Positions 17,354-26,457 of a stretch of DNA of 39,797 nucleotides are shown here, piece by piece. The notes under the pieces are model-generated. The model did not search any database, had not been told where the DNA came from, and saw only the letters and a program-made list of their open reading frames with translations. Made by a program: the position numbers and the translations under genes. The DNA comes from an uncultured Oscillospiraceae bacterium (GTDB lineage Bacteria; Bacillota; Clostridia; Oscillospirales; Oscillospiraceae), in the NCBI GenBank assembly GCA_947624035.1, contig CANQIH010000003.1:1-39797 (forward strand), in the 5' to 3' direction. Numbering within the stretch: position 1 is the stretch's first letter; each line of letters opens with the position of its first letter.

Positions 17354-18817
17354 ATGAGCGAACGCGGCAAGGACAGGACCCCCCGAATGCCCAAGGTCTG
17401 GGAGGCCCTTATCACACTGGCCTTCCTGGTGGCCATGCTGGCCATCGGCATCATGGTCTACGGCGTGGACCCCCACGTGCCCATGTTCATGGGCGTCATC
17501 GGCGCGGCCCTCATGGCCATGCGCCTGGGCTATAAGTGGAGCGAGATCGAAAAGTCCATGATGGGCGGCATCTACAAGGCGCTGCAGTCCATCATCATCC
17601 TGGCCATCATCGGCATCCTCATCGGCGTGTGGCTGGACGCCGGGACCGTCCCGGCCATGATCTACTACGGGCTGAAGATACTGAAGCCCTCCATCTTCTT
17701 CATAGCGACGCTGCTCATCTGCTCCATCACCAGCCTCGCCACCGGCACCAGCTGGGGCACCATCGGCACCATGGGCGTGGCCCTCATGGGCATCGGCTAC
17801 GGCCTGGACATGAGCCCGGCCATGACCGCCGGGGCCATCCTGTCCGGGGCCTACTTCGGCGACAAGATGTCGCCGCTGTCGGACACCACCAACCTGGCCC
17901 CCGCCATGGCCGGTACGGACGTGATGACCCACGTGAAGTTCATGCTGCTGCCCACCGGCATCGTGTATATCATATGTATCGTCTTTTTCGGCGTCCTGGG
18001 CGTCATGCAGTACCGGGGCGGCGCGGCGGACATGAGTAAGGTCACGGAGCTGGAGACCGCCCTGAGCGGCATGTTCAACATAAATCCCCTGCTGCTCCTG
18101 CCGCCGGTGGTGGTCATCGTGGCGGTGGCCTGCAAGGTGCCGGCCATCCCGGGCATCACATTGGGCATCGTCACCGGCGCCGTGGTGGGGCTCATCTTCC
18201 AGCCAGACTGTAACCTGGGCACCCTCTTCTCCTGCGGCATGAACGGCTTTGTATGCGAGACCGGCATCTATGAGATCGACGAGCTATTGAACAGCGGCGG
18301 GCTCATGAACATGATGTTCTCCATCTCCATGACCATCATCGCCATGATGTTCGGCGGTATCATGGAGGACACCCACCAGCTGGAGGTCATCGTGGACAAG
18401 CTGAAGGTCCTGGCCAAGACCCCCGCCACATTGGTGGCCCTCACCGAGGCCACCTGCGTGGCCTCCAACGCCCTCATGCCGGAGCAGTACATCTCCATCG
18501 TGGTCCCCGGCCGGATGTACGCCGAGGAGTATAAAAAGCGGGGCCTGGCGCCCCAGTGCCTCTCCAACGCGTTGGAGAGCGCCGGTACGGTCAGCTCCTG
18601 CCTCATCCCCTGGAACACCTGCGGCGTGTTCATCCTGGGCACCCTGGGCCTGGGGGTGGCGGACTACGCGCCCTACGCCATGTTCAACTGGCTCATGCCC
18701 ATCGCCGGCATCGTCATGGCCTTCCTGGGCATCACCGTGGCGGACGCCGACGGCGTGCGCATGATCCGCCGCAGCAAGCAGAACCTCCGCCCCGAGGGCG
18801 GGGACACCGGCGCCTGA
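17354..18817 (+). CDS. nhaC: NhaC-family antiporter/transporter
   Basis: 487-aa polytopic; GTSWGTIGTMGVALMGIG, GAILSGAYFGDKMSPLSDTTNLAPAMAGTDVMTH are NhaC-family landmarks; 13 bp after alr. Confidence 0.9.
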   Translation: MSERGKDRTPRMPKVWEALITLAFLVAMLAIGIMVYGVDPHVPMFMGVIGAALMAMRLGYKWSEIEKSMMGGIYKALQSIIILAIIGILIGVWLDAGTVPAMIYYGLKILKPSIFFIATLLICSITSLATGTSWGTIGTMGVALMGIGYGLDMSPAMTAGAILSGAYFGDKMSPLSDTTNLAPAMAGTDVMTHVKFMLLPTGIVYIICIVFFGVLGVMQYRGGAADMSKVTELETALSGMFNINPLLLLPPVVVIVAVACKVPAIPGITLGIVTGAVVGLIFQPDCNLGTLFSCGMNGFVCETGIYEIDELLNSGGLMNMMFSISMTIIAMMFGGIMEDTHQLEVIVDKLKVLAKTPATLVALTEATCVASNALMPEQYISIVVPGRMYAEEYKKRGLAPQCLSNALESAGTVSSCLIPWNTCGVFILGTLGLGVADYAPYAMFNWLMPIAGIVMAFLGITVADADGVRMIRRSKQNLRPEGGDTGA

Positions 18818-18835
18818 CGTCGCGAAGCGCCGCAC

Positions 18836-18861
18836 AAAGGCTGTCCAAACGGACAGCCTTT
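18836..18861 (+). terminator. Terminator after alr-nhaC
   Basis: AAAGGCTGTCC-AAAC-GGACAGCCTTT perfect 11-bp stem. Confidence 0.75.
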
Positions 18862-18929
18862 ACAGTTCGTTAATAAAACCCCGGACCATATATGGTATGC
18901 TTATTAGATAGAGATAAGGAGGGCGGACC

Positions 18930-20336
18930 ATGACAAAGCGGATGATATCCCTTCTTCTGCTGGCGGTGCTGGCGGCGTCGTGTCTCTGTGTGCCGGCCAT
19001 GGCGTCGTCCGGGCCCATGGATGAGGCCCGGTCCGCCGAGGTGAAAAACGGCCTGGTGACCGGGGATGACGGCCGGGTCTACTGCTACGCGGACGGCCGG
19101 ATGCTCACCGGCATACAGACCGTGGGCGGCAAGACCTATTATTTCTCCGCTAAGGACGGCCACCGGATGGCGGGCGGCTTCGTGACGGACGGAAAGCAGA
19201 GATACTACGCCTCCGCCAAGGACGGCCACCTGATGAAAAACGGCTTCGTCACCGTGAAGGGCGAGCGGTACTACCTGGCCCCGGACGGCCACGTCATGAA
19301 GGGCGGCTTCATCTCCGACGGCGGCCAGCGGTATTACCTGGACAAGGCCGACGGCCATGTGCACAGCGGCGAGTTCGTGACGGTGGGGAGCCGCCGGTAC
19401 TTCCTCAGCCCCGAGGACGGGCACTGCCTCACCGGCTGCGTCATGGAGGACCGGGGCCAGCTCTATTACCTGGCCGCCTCCGACGGCCACGTGATGTGCG
19501 GCGGCTGGATCAGCGCCGCCTCGGGCCGGTACTACGCCGGAGCGGACGGTGCGCTGTACACCGGCGTCCGGGACGTGGGCGGCCAGACCTACTACTTCGA
19601 CCCGGACGCCGCCTGGCTGCGCCGGGGCGTGGTGCTGTCCTTCGGGGGCAAGCTACACTATTTTGACGAGACCGACGGACACATGGTCAGGGGCAGCTGG
19701 GTCCAGGATAAGGCCGGCCGGCGCTACTACGCCGGAGCGGACGGGGCCTTGGTGACGGGCCGGGCGTCCGTGGACGGCGCCACGTACATCTTTGACGAGC
19801 GGGACGGCCACCTCATCGAGGGGCCCATCGAACGGCTGCCCCTGGAGAACCAGGACCTGGTCCACCGGCTCAGCCAGGAGAGCCGGGGCAGCTGCCTTGC
19901 CACCAGCTTTTCCATGGCGGCCAACCTGATCCTGGGCTGGGACAAGTACGGCGCCTTCGACTGGTGCGCCCCCGGCAGCGACGCGGCGAACGTCAGCCAG
20001 TACAACACCTTTGAGGGCACGGACGGCTGCATCTACAGGCCGTCCATCGGGGGCTACAGCTACGACGCCCTGGTGAAGGGCATCGAGGAGGCCATAAACG
20101 GCGGCTGGCCCATCGTGGTGTCCGTCCGGGGCACCTCCACCGCCAGCACCCACTATGTGCTGCTGGTGGGCTGGACCGACGCGAGCCACACCGATTACCT
20201 CATCGTGGACCCGGCGGGGGGCGGGACCGCCACTATCGCCGAGAGCGCCGTGGCCATGCGGGGCTACCGGCACTATGAGCTGGGCAACCGCAACGGCACG
20301 TACATGTACGTCAGCTTCACCCGGTCGAAAAAATGA
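18930..20336 (+). CDS. Secreted protein with about 11 cell-wall/glucan-binding-type repeats and C-terminal C39-like peptidase domain
   Basis: Signal peptide MTKRMISLLLLAVLAASCLCVPAMA; ~21-aa units such as GGFVTDGKQRYYASAKDGHLMKN; C-terminal ESRGSCLATSFSMAANLI (Cys), STHYVLLVGW (His), YLIVDPAGGG (Asp). Confidence 0.88.
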   Translation: MTKRMISLLLLAVLAASCLCVPAMASSGPMDEARSAEVKNGLVTGDDGRVYCYADGRMLTGIQTVGGKTYYFSAKDGHRMAGGFVTDGKQRYYASAKDGHLMKNGFVTVKGERYYLAPDGHVMKGGFISDGGQRYYLDKADGHVHSGEFVTVGSRRYFLSPEDGHCLTGCVMEDRGQLYYLAASDGHVMCGGWISAASGRYYAGADGALYTGVRDVGGQTYYFDPDAAWLRRGVVLSFGGKLHYFDETDGHMVRGSWVQDKAGRRYYAGADGALVTGRASVDGATYIFDERDGHLIEGPIERLPLENQDLVHRLSQESRGSCLATSFSMAANLILGWDKYGAFDWCAPGSDAANVSQYNTFEGTDGCIYRPSIGGYSYDALVKGIEEAINGGWPIVVSVRGTSTASTHYVLLVGWTDASHTDYLIVDPAGGGTATIAESAVAMRGYRHYELGNRNGTYMYVSFTRSKK

Positions 20337-20347
20337 ACCAGATAAGG

Positions 20348-20379
20348 ACCGCCCCGGAAACAGCCGTTTCCGGGGCGGT
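20348..20379. terminator. Bidirectional terminator between the C39-like and XRE genes
   Basis: ACCGCCCCGGAAAC-AGCC-GTTTCCGGGGCGGT perfect 14-bp stem. Confidence 0.8.
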
Positions 20380-20384
20380 AATCT

Positions 20385-21308
20385 TTATTCGTGATGGTCT
20401 TCGCCGTGGTGGTCCTCCGCGTGGTGCTCCACCCACTGGGCGCTGTCCAGACGGACGTCGCAGGATTCGACGCGGAGCAGGGTGCCGCAGCCGTCCTCAT
20501 CGCAATGGTCATAGTCCCGGACCGTGCGCACGTCGATGCTGCCCTCGCCGGCAAAATTGCGGATGACGCCCTGGAAATCCCCGCCGGTGAGGCTCTCGCC
20601 GTTGGAGGTCAGTATGTCCGTGAACACCCGGACCGGCTGCCCGTCCAGGTACCACTGGCAGCGGGCCCCGTCCAAGTCGCAGGTGAGGCCATAGGGGGCG
20701 TACTCTGCGGCCATGGCCGCCAGCGCCTCGGGGTCGATGTCCCCGCTGGTGACGGCTGTTCCCTCGTAGACATACTCCGTGGCGGGGCTCTCCGCCGCGT
20801 CCGGGTCGGAGACGGCGGTCTCCTCCAAAGCAGGGCCGGCGGGCTGCTCCATCACGGCCTCCTCCACAGCAAGGCCGGGCGCCTGCTCCGCAGCGGCCCC
20901 ACCCACATTTACAGCGCGGTGTGTGCCCGCGGTGCGGCTTATTACCCCGATGAGGACGATGAGGACCGGCAGGACCAGGCAGGCCGCCAGAACCAACCGC
21001 CGGTGCTTTTTGGGCGCCTCTGGGACTGGCGCGGGTCCGGTCTCCGGCGCGGGCGCCGCCTGGGGCGGCTCCTCCGGCGGCGGGGGCGGGGGCGCCTCGG
21101 TCTGGGCGGGGGCGTCGTCTTTTAATAGGTAGTCCGTGGTGACGGAGAAGAGCTCGCTCATCTTGATGATCTTGTCCAGCTCCGGCACCGCCTGGGCCAT
21201 CTCCCACTTGCTGACGGACTGGCGGCTCACGTCCAGCCGGTCCGCCAGGTCGATCTGGCTCCAGCCCTGCTTTTTCCGCAGGTCCGTGATCTTATCGGCC
21301 AAAGGCAT
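20385..21308 (-). CDS. Membrane-anchored XRE-family regulator with extracytoplasmic domain and His-rich tail
   Basis: HTH_3 MPLADKITDLRKKQGWSQIDLADRLDVSRQSVSKWEMAQAVPELDKIIKMSELF; Pro-rich linker; single TM RRLVLAACLVLPVLIVLIGVI; C-terminus EHHAEDHHGEDHHE. Confidence 0.88.
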   Translation of the reverse strand: MPLADKITDLRKKQGWSQIDLADRLDVSRQSVSKWEMAQAVPELDKIIKMSELFSVTTDYLLKDDAPAQTEAPPPPPPEEPPQAAPAPETGPAPVPEAPKKHRRLVLAACLVLPVLIVLIGVISRTAGTHRAVNVGGAAAEQAPGLAVEEAVMEQPAGPALEETAVSDPDAAESPATEYVYEGTAVTSGDIDPEALAAMAAEYAPYGLTCDLDGARCQWYLDGQPVRVFTDILTSNGESLTGGDFQGVIRNFAGEGSIDVRTVRDYDHCDEDGCGTLLRVESCDVRLDSAQWVEHHAEDHHGEDHHE

Positions 21309-21451
21309 AGCATAAAGCCTCCTTTATATCAGATTTTCGGCAGCGCGACCTTATCCTGATTATACCAGCTGCCGGTCTCTTTGGGAACCAAGCGGACCGG
21401 GAAATGTGTCAACCGGCGGTTGCATAGCCCGAAAACAGCCGCTTTTGAGAG

Positions 21452-21480
21452 TGACAAGGGGAAACAAACGTGCTATAATC
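21452..21480 (+). promoter_or_regulatory. Promoter of the EamA transporter gene
   Basis: GTGACA - 17 bp - TATAAT. Confidence 0.75.
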
Positions 21481-21510
21481 CTTCTCGCTGTGGAAAGAGA
21501 GGTATCCCCT

Positions 21511-22452
21511 GTGAAATCCCGTTCGCTGAAAAATCCCGCCCTCCTGCTGCTGACCGCCCTCATCTGGGGCGTGGCCTTTGTGGCCCAGAAGGACGGCATG
21601 AACTACATAGAGCCCTTCACCTACAACGGCGTGCGCAGCATCATGGGCGGCCTGGCCCTGCTGGCGGTGCTGCCCCTGCTGGACAGGCTTCGCAGCCGGT
21701 CCGGGACCTTTGAGAAGGGCAGCCGCCGGGATATCCTGGTGGGGGGCGCGGCCTGCGGCGTGGTGCTGTTCATCTCGTCCATGCTCCAGCAGTACGGCAT
21801 CGCCCTCCAGGATCCGGCCACCAACGTGGGCAAGGCGGGGTTCATCACCGCCTGCTACTGCGCCATCGTGCCTGTGATGGGCCTTTTCATCAAGCGCAAA
21901 TCCCCTCTGCTGGTGTGGCTGGGAGTGGCTGTGGCCGTGGCGGGCTTTTTCTTCCTGTGCCTCATGGACGGCATCGCGGCCGGACAGGGCCTGGACCTGG
22001 GCATGAGCGACTTTCTGCTGCTGCTGTGTGCCCTGGGGTTCTCCGTGCACATCCTGGTCATCGACCACTTCTCGCCCCTGGCGGACGGAGTGCGCATCAG
22101 CTGTGTGCAGTTTCTGGTGTGCGGCGTGCTGTGCCTGCCCTTCATGTTCATCCTGGAGACGCCCCGGCTGGAGGGCATCCTGGCCGCCTGGCTGCCCCTG
22201 ACCTACGCGGGGCTCATGAGCTGCGGCGTGGCGTACACATTGCAGGTGGTGGCCCAGAAGGGGGTACACCCGGCGGTGGCGTCCCTGCTTCTCAGCCTGG
22301 AGAGCGTGTTCTCTGTGCTGGCGGGGTATGTGCTCATGCCCGGGTCCACTCTGTCCCGGTGGGAGCTCATCGGCTGCGTGCTGGTGTTCGCCGCCGTGGT
22401 GATGGTGGAGCTGGCTCCCGCGTCCGGTGAGAGCGACACGCCCCATGCGTGA
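21511..22452 (+). CDS. EamA/DMT-family transporter
   Basis: GTG start after AGAGAGG; VKSRSLKNPALLLLTALIWGVAFVAQKDGMNYIEPFTYNGVRSIMGG and about 10 TM segments with two EamA repeats. Confidence 0.9.
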   Translation: MKSRSLKNPALLLLTALIWGVAFVAQKDGMNYIEPFTYNGVRSIMGGLALLAVLPLLDRLRSRSGTFEKGSRRDILVGGAACGVVLFISSMLQQYGIALQDPATNVGKAGFITACYCAIVPVMGLFIKRKSPLLVWLGVAVAVAGFFFLCLMDGIAAGQGLDLGMSDFLLLLCALGFSVHILVIDHFSPLADGVRISCVQFLVCGVLCLPFMFILETPRLEGILAAWLPLTYAGLMSCGVAYTLQVVAQKGVHPAVASLLLSLESVFSVLAGYVLMPGSTLSRWELIGCVLVFAAVVMVELAPASGESDTPHA

Positions 22453-22508
22453 GCACAGGGCGTGTGAGATAGGTTTTTCCGCGACCCTCCCTCCGGGGAG
22501 GGCCGTTT

Positions 22509-24269
22509 TCATTTGATTGCCTCGGCGTCCGGGTCCCGGCCCCAGACGCGGAGCACCACGAAAAAGGCCGCCACGGACAGGGCGAGGCTTATGAGCGGCG
22601 GGCAGCCGAAGCCGGCGGGGAGACACCCCAGCAGCATGCTGACGGCGGCCACGGTGATGGCGTAGGGCAGCTGGGTCCGCACGTGGTCCAGGTTGTCGCA
22701 GCCGGAGCCCATGCTGGAGAGGATGGTGGTGTCGGTGACGGGGGAGCAGTGGTCCCCGAAGATGGAGCCCGACAGCACGCAGGCCACGCACAGGCTCACG
22801 AACCGGGAGGGGCCGGCGATCTGGCCGGCCTCCACGAACCGGTAGGCCACCGGGACCACCAGGGGCATGACGATGAGCATGGTGCCGTAGGACCCGGCGG
22901 CGAAGGAGATGGCGCAGCAGACAGCGAAGATCAGCGCGGGCATCAGCTGGTATGGCACGCCCAGGTCCACGATCTTCACGATGTAGGAGCAGGTGCCCAG
23001 CTCATCCACCACGCCGGAGAGGCCCCAGGCCAAAATCAGGATGGCCGCCGTGGGCACCAGCAGCTGTACGCCGTCCAGCCACACGGATACGCTCTCCGTG
23101 AAGGTGAAGCGGCCCTTGACCACCCCAATGAGGATGGCCACCAGGCTCGCCACCATGGTGGATACGAACAGGATGAAGGGGGTATCGGTGCTGCCGATAG
23201 CGATGCGTATCTTCTCCAGGCCGAAGGGGGCGTCCGCCGCCAGCAGACCATCCGCCACGGCGGTCCGGGAGCCGTCCACGTAAAAGCCGGCGACGGACAG
23301 GACGATCAGCACCAGCAGGGGCAGCAGGGCGTCCCAGGCGCTGGCGGCGTGGCGCACGGGCTTGAAGTCCTTCGTGAACAATGTGCCCTCGGGGGGCGCG
23401 TCGGTGCCGGAGCGCTTGCTCTCGCCCCGCCGGGCCCGGACCTCGGCCCGGAGCATGGGGCCGAACTCCCGCTTGGACAGGCTGCTCAGCAGGATGAACG
23501 CCAGGCACAGGATGTTATAAAAGCAGAAGGGGATGCTCCCCAGAAAGAGGCTGTAGGCGCTGGCCTCCGCCCCGGATTGAGCGAGACCCGAGTCGATGCA
23601 GCTCAGCTCCACCGCCACCCAGCTGGAGATCACGGCGATGCCCGCCACGGGCGCGGCCGTGGAGTCCACCAGATAGGCCAGCTTCTCCCGGCTCATGCGC
23701 AGCTTGTCGGTGATGGGCTTCATCACCGGGCCGATGATCAGGCTGTTGGCGTAGTCGTCGAAGAAGATGAGCATGCCCAGCAGCTCCCCGATCAGGTTGG
23801 CGCTCCGGGGGGAGCGGATGCGGCGGGTGAGCTTTTCCGCCAGGGCGTAGAACCCGCCGGTCTTGTTGATGACGCCCACCAGCCCGCCGATGGCGAGGCA
23901 CATGAGCAGCGTGGTGGCGTTGCCGCTGTCGGAGAATACGGCCACCACGTCCCGGCAGGCGCCGGAGGCCGTGCGCACCAGGTTCACCGGCAGGGCGGCG
24001 AGGCCCGGGTCCGCCGCGGAGGCCAGTAGGAAGGTGCCGCACAGCATCCCCAGCAGCAGGGAGCTGACCACCTCCTGGGTCAGAAAGGCCAGCAATATGG
24101 CCGCCAAGGGCGGCACCAGCGTCAGCGGGCCCGCCACGGCGCCGCCGGACTGGAACGTGCCCAATAGCAGGACTAGCGCCAGAAGGGCCGTCACCGCCGC
24201 GGTGACGGTGCTCTTCCTTCGGTACCAGGGGGGCTTTTGCCCGGCCTGGAGGGCAGTTTTTTCGTTCAC
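22509..24269 (-). CDS. NhaC-family antiporter/transporter
   Basis: 586 aa polytopic, GTG start; IFFDDYANSLIIGPVMKPITDKLRMSREKLAYLVDSTAAPVAGIAVISSW, FAAGSYGTMLIVMPLVVPVAY, SGSIFGDHCSPVTDTTILSSMGSGCDNLDHVRTQLPY. Confidence 0.9.
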   Translation of the reverse strand: MNEKTALQAGQKPPWYRRKSTVTAAVTALLALVLLLGTFQSGGAVAGPLTLVPPLAAILLAFLTQEVVSSLLLGMLCGTFLLASAADPGLAALPVNLVRTASGACRDVVAVFSDSGNATTLLMCLAIGGLVGVINKTGGFYALAEKLTRRIRSPRSANLIGELLGMLIFFDDYANSLIIGPVMKPITDKLRMSREKLAYLVDSTAAPVAGIAVISSWVAVELSCIDSGLAQSGAEASAYSLFLGSIPFCFYNILCLAFILLSSLSKREFGPMLRAEVRARRGESKRSGTDAPPEGTLFTKDFKPVRHAASAWDALLPLLVLIVLSVAGFYVDGSRTAVADGLLAADAPFGLEKIRIAIGSTDTPFILFVSTMVASLVAILIGVVKGRFTFTESVSVWLDGVQLLVPTAAILILAWGLSGVVDELGTCSYIVKIVDLGVPYQLMPALIFAVCCAISFAAGSYGTMLIVMPLVVPVAYRFVEAGQIAGPSRFVSLCVACVLSGSIFGDHCSPVTDTTILSSMGSGCDNLDHVRTQLPYAITVAAVSMLLGCLPAGFGCPPLISLALSVAAFFVVLRVWGRDPDAEAIK

Positions 24270-24321
24270 TGTGCGCCTCCTTTATATGACTGCGGCGTCC
24301 GCCGCAGCAGGAGAGAAAGGC

Positions 24322-24348
24322 AAAGGCTCCCGGGAGCCGGGAGCCTTT
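24322..24348 (-). terminator. Hairpin between carbamate kinase and NhaC-family genes
   Basis: AAAGGCTCCCGG-GAG-CCGGGAGCCTTT perfect 12-bp stem; weak terminator. Confidence 0.6.
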
Positions 24349-24361
24349 ATTGCGTGTCGTA

Positions 24362-25303
24362 TCAGCCGAAGGTGAAGACCGTGCCGGTCTTGCCCTCCAG
24401 CGCGTCGATGGCCTTGTCCAGAGAGGTGATGATGGCCTTTTTGCCGGGGTTGGAGCGCACGAACTTCATGCAGGCCTCCACCTTGGGCAGCATGCTGCCC
24501 GGGGCGAACTGGCCCTCCTCCACGTACCGGGCCGCCAGGGCCAGGGACAGGTGGTCCAGGTCCTGCTGGTCGGGCTTGCCCCAGTTGACGGCCACCTTCT
24601 CCACCTCGGTGAGGATCATGAGCACGTCGGCGTCCATCTGCTCCGCCAGCAGCTCCGCGGCGAAGTCCTTGTCGATGACCGCCGCCACGCCGGTGAGGGT
24701 GCCGTCCAGGTTCTCCACCACGGGGATGCCGCCGCCGCCGCAGGTGACCACGATGGTGTTGTTCCACAGCTGCCGCACGTCCTCGATCTCCACGATCCGG
24801 CGGGGCAGGGGGGACGCCACCACCCGGCGCCAGCCGCGGCCGGCGTCCTCCTTCATGATGTAGCCCTTGGTCTCGGCCAGCTTGCCGGCCTCCTCCTTGG
24901 TGTAAAACGCGCCGATGGGCTTGGTGGGGTGCTGGAAGGCGGGGTCGTCCTTCTCCACCACCATCTGGGTCACCAGGCTCACCACGGGATAGCTGATGTT
25001 CCGGCGGGCCAGGGCATAGCGCAGGGCCTGCTGGATGTGGTATCCGATGTAGCCCTGGCTCATGGCGCCGCACACGTCGAAGGGCATGGGGGGCACCACT
25101 TCCTTGGCCGTCTCGCTGGCCAGCAGGATGCGGCCCACCTGGGGGCCGTTGCCGTGGACGATGGCCAGCTCATAGCCGCACTCGCTCAGCTCCGCGATGC
25201 GCTCGCAGGTCTGCTTGACGACCTCCAGCTGCGCTTCCGCCGTGGGAGCGCTGTTCTTTGTCTGCAGGGCGTTGCCGCCCAGCGCCACGACGATCTTGGA
25301 CAT
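24362..25303 (-). CDS. arcC: Carbamate kinase
   Basis: MSKIVVALGGNALQ, VHGNGPQVGRIL, VVTCGGGGIPVVE, AVIDKDFAAELLA, MLPKVEACMKFV. Confidence 0.95.
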   Translation of the reverse strand: MSKIVVALGGNALQTKNSAPTAEAQLEVVKQTCERIAELSECGYELAIVHGNGPQVGRILLASETAKEVVPPMPFDVCGAMSQGYIGYHIQQALRYALARRNISYPVVSLVTQMVVEKDDPAFQHPTKPIGAFYTKEEAGKLAETKGYIMKEDAGRGWRRVVASPLPRRIVEIEDVRQLWNNTIVVTCGGGGIPVVENLDGTLTGVAAVIDKDFAAELLAEQMDADVLMILTEVEKVAVNWGKPDQQDLDHLSLALAARYVEEGQFAPGSMLPKVEACMKFVRSNPGKKAIITSLDKAIDALEGKTGTVFTFG

Positions 25304-25321
25304 ATCGCTCCCTCCCATCTC

Positions 25322-26356
25322 TTACAGCAGGCCGCGCTCGGCCATGAACTTGTCCAGCTGCTCCTTGGCCGCGGCCTTTTGCAGCTCGCTGGCCTCCTGC
25401 TCGCGCTGGTACTGTGTGAAGTACACCAGAAGGCCACGCATGGCGGTCAGGCGGTTGCCGGCCTCGTCCCAGCAGATGGAGGACTCGGAGTCGGCCACCT
25501 CGTCGGTCACGTCCTCGCCCCGGGTGGCGGGCAGGCAGTGCATGAACTTGCAGCCGATGTTGCCCAGCTGCATGAGCTCGCGGTTGACCTGGTAGTCGTG
25601 GAACACGCGCACGCGCTCCTCCTTGGGCATCTCGTTCTCATAGAGGCCGTACCACACGTCGGTGTAGATGAAGTCGGCGCCCTTGACCAGGTCACGGTCG
25701 TCGCCCTCGGCGAAGGTGCCGCCGGAGGTCTTGCAATTTTCCTCGATGACGGACATGCAGGCGGCGGAGGGGCTGTCGGGCAGCAGATGGCCCTTGGGGC
25801 CGTAGTGGGCGAACTTCATGCCCAGACGGGTGGTGATCATGGCGAGAGAGGCGCAGACCTGGGTGGCGTCGCCCACGAAGACCACCTTGCAGTCCTCCAG
25901 CTTTTTGCCCCGGGGCAGGTTCTCCACGATGGTGCACATGTCACCGATCTCCTGGGTGGGGTGGTTGTAGTCGCTCATGCCGTTCAGCACGGGGATGGTG
26001 CAGGCGTTGGCCAGGTCCACCACGGTCTTGTGGTCGATGACGCGGGCCATGACGACGTCGATGAGCTGGCTCAGGACCTTGCCGGTGTCGCCGATGGTCT
26101 CATGGCCGCCCAGCTGGATCATGCCCGGCCCCAGGTACTGAGCGTGGCCGCCCAGCTGGCTCATGGCCGTCTCGAAGGAGACGCGGGTGCGGGTGGAGCT
26201 CTGCTGGAAGATCATGCCCAGGGTCTTGTCCTTCATAAGAGGGGGATAGTAGCCGGCCTTGATGCTCTTCTTGATGGCCAGGGACAGCTCGATGATGTCG
26301 AGCAGTTCTTCCTTGGTGAAATCGCTGGTGTCGATGAAATGGCGCAGGGTCTTCAT
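25322..26356 (-). CDS. ptcA: Putrescine carbamoyltransferase (ornithine carbamoyltransferase superfamily)
   Basis: [81 protein letters not shown]; adjacent to agmatine deiminase. Confidence 0.9.
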   Translation of the reverse strand: MKTLRHFIDTSDFTKEELLDIIELSLAIKKSIKAGYYPPLMKDKTLGMIFQQSSTRTRVSFETAMSQLGGHAQYLGPGMIQLGGHETIGDTGKVLSQLIDVVMARVIDHKTVVDLANACTIPVLNGMSDYNHPTQEIGDMCTIVENLPRGKKLEDCKVVFVGDATQVCASLAMITTRLGMKFAHYGPKGHLLPDSPSAACMSVIEENCKTSGGTFAEGDDRDLVKGADFIYTDVWYGLYENEMPKEERVRVFHDYQVNRELMQLGNIGCKFMHCLPATRGEDVTDEVADSESSICWDEAGNRLTAMRGLLVYFTQYQREQEASELQKAAAKEQLDKFMAERGLL

Positions 26357-26457
26357 GGTTTTATCCTCCTAAAAAAGTATATGATTCCCCAGACCGGGCC
26401 GCCGCGGGCGGCAGCCCGGCCGATTTTGTTGTGTCGTTCGTCAGGAAAGAGCGGGTA

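Noticed and set aside
25322-26356. Anabolic ornithine carbamoyltransferase (argF) or arginine deiminase pathway assignment
   Set aside because: Gene sits between agmatine deiminase and carbamate kinase with no arcA, and carries the [15 protein letters not shown] motif expected of putrescine carbamoyltransferase.
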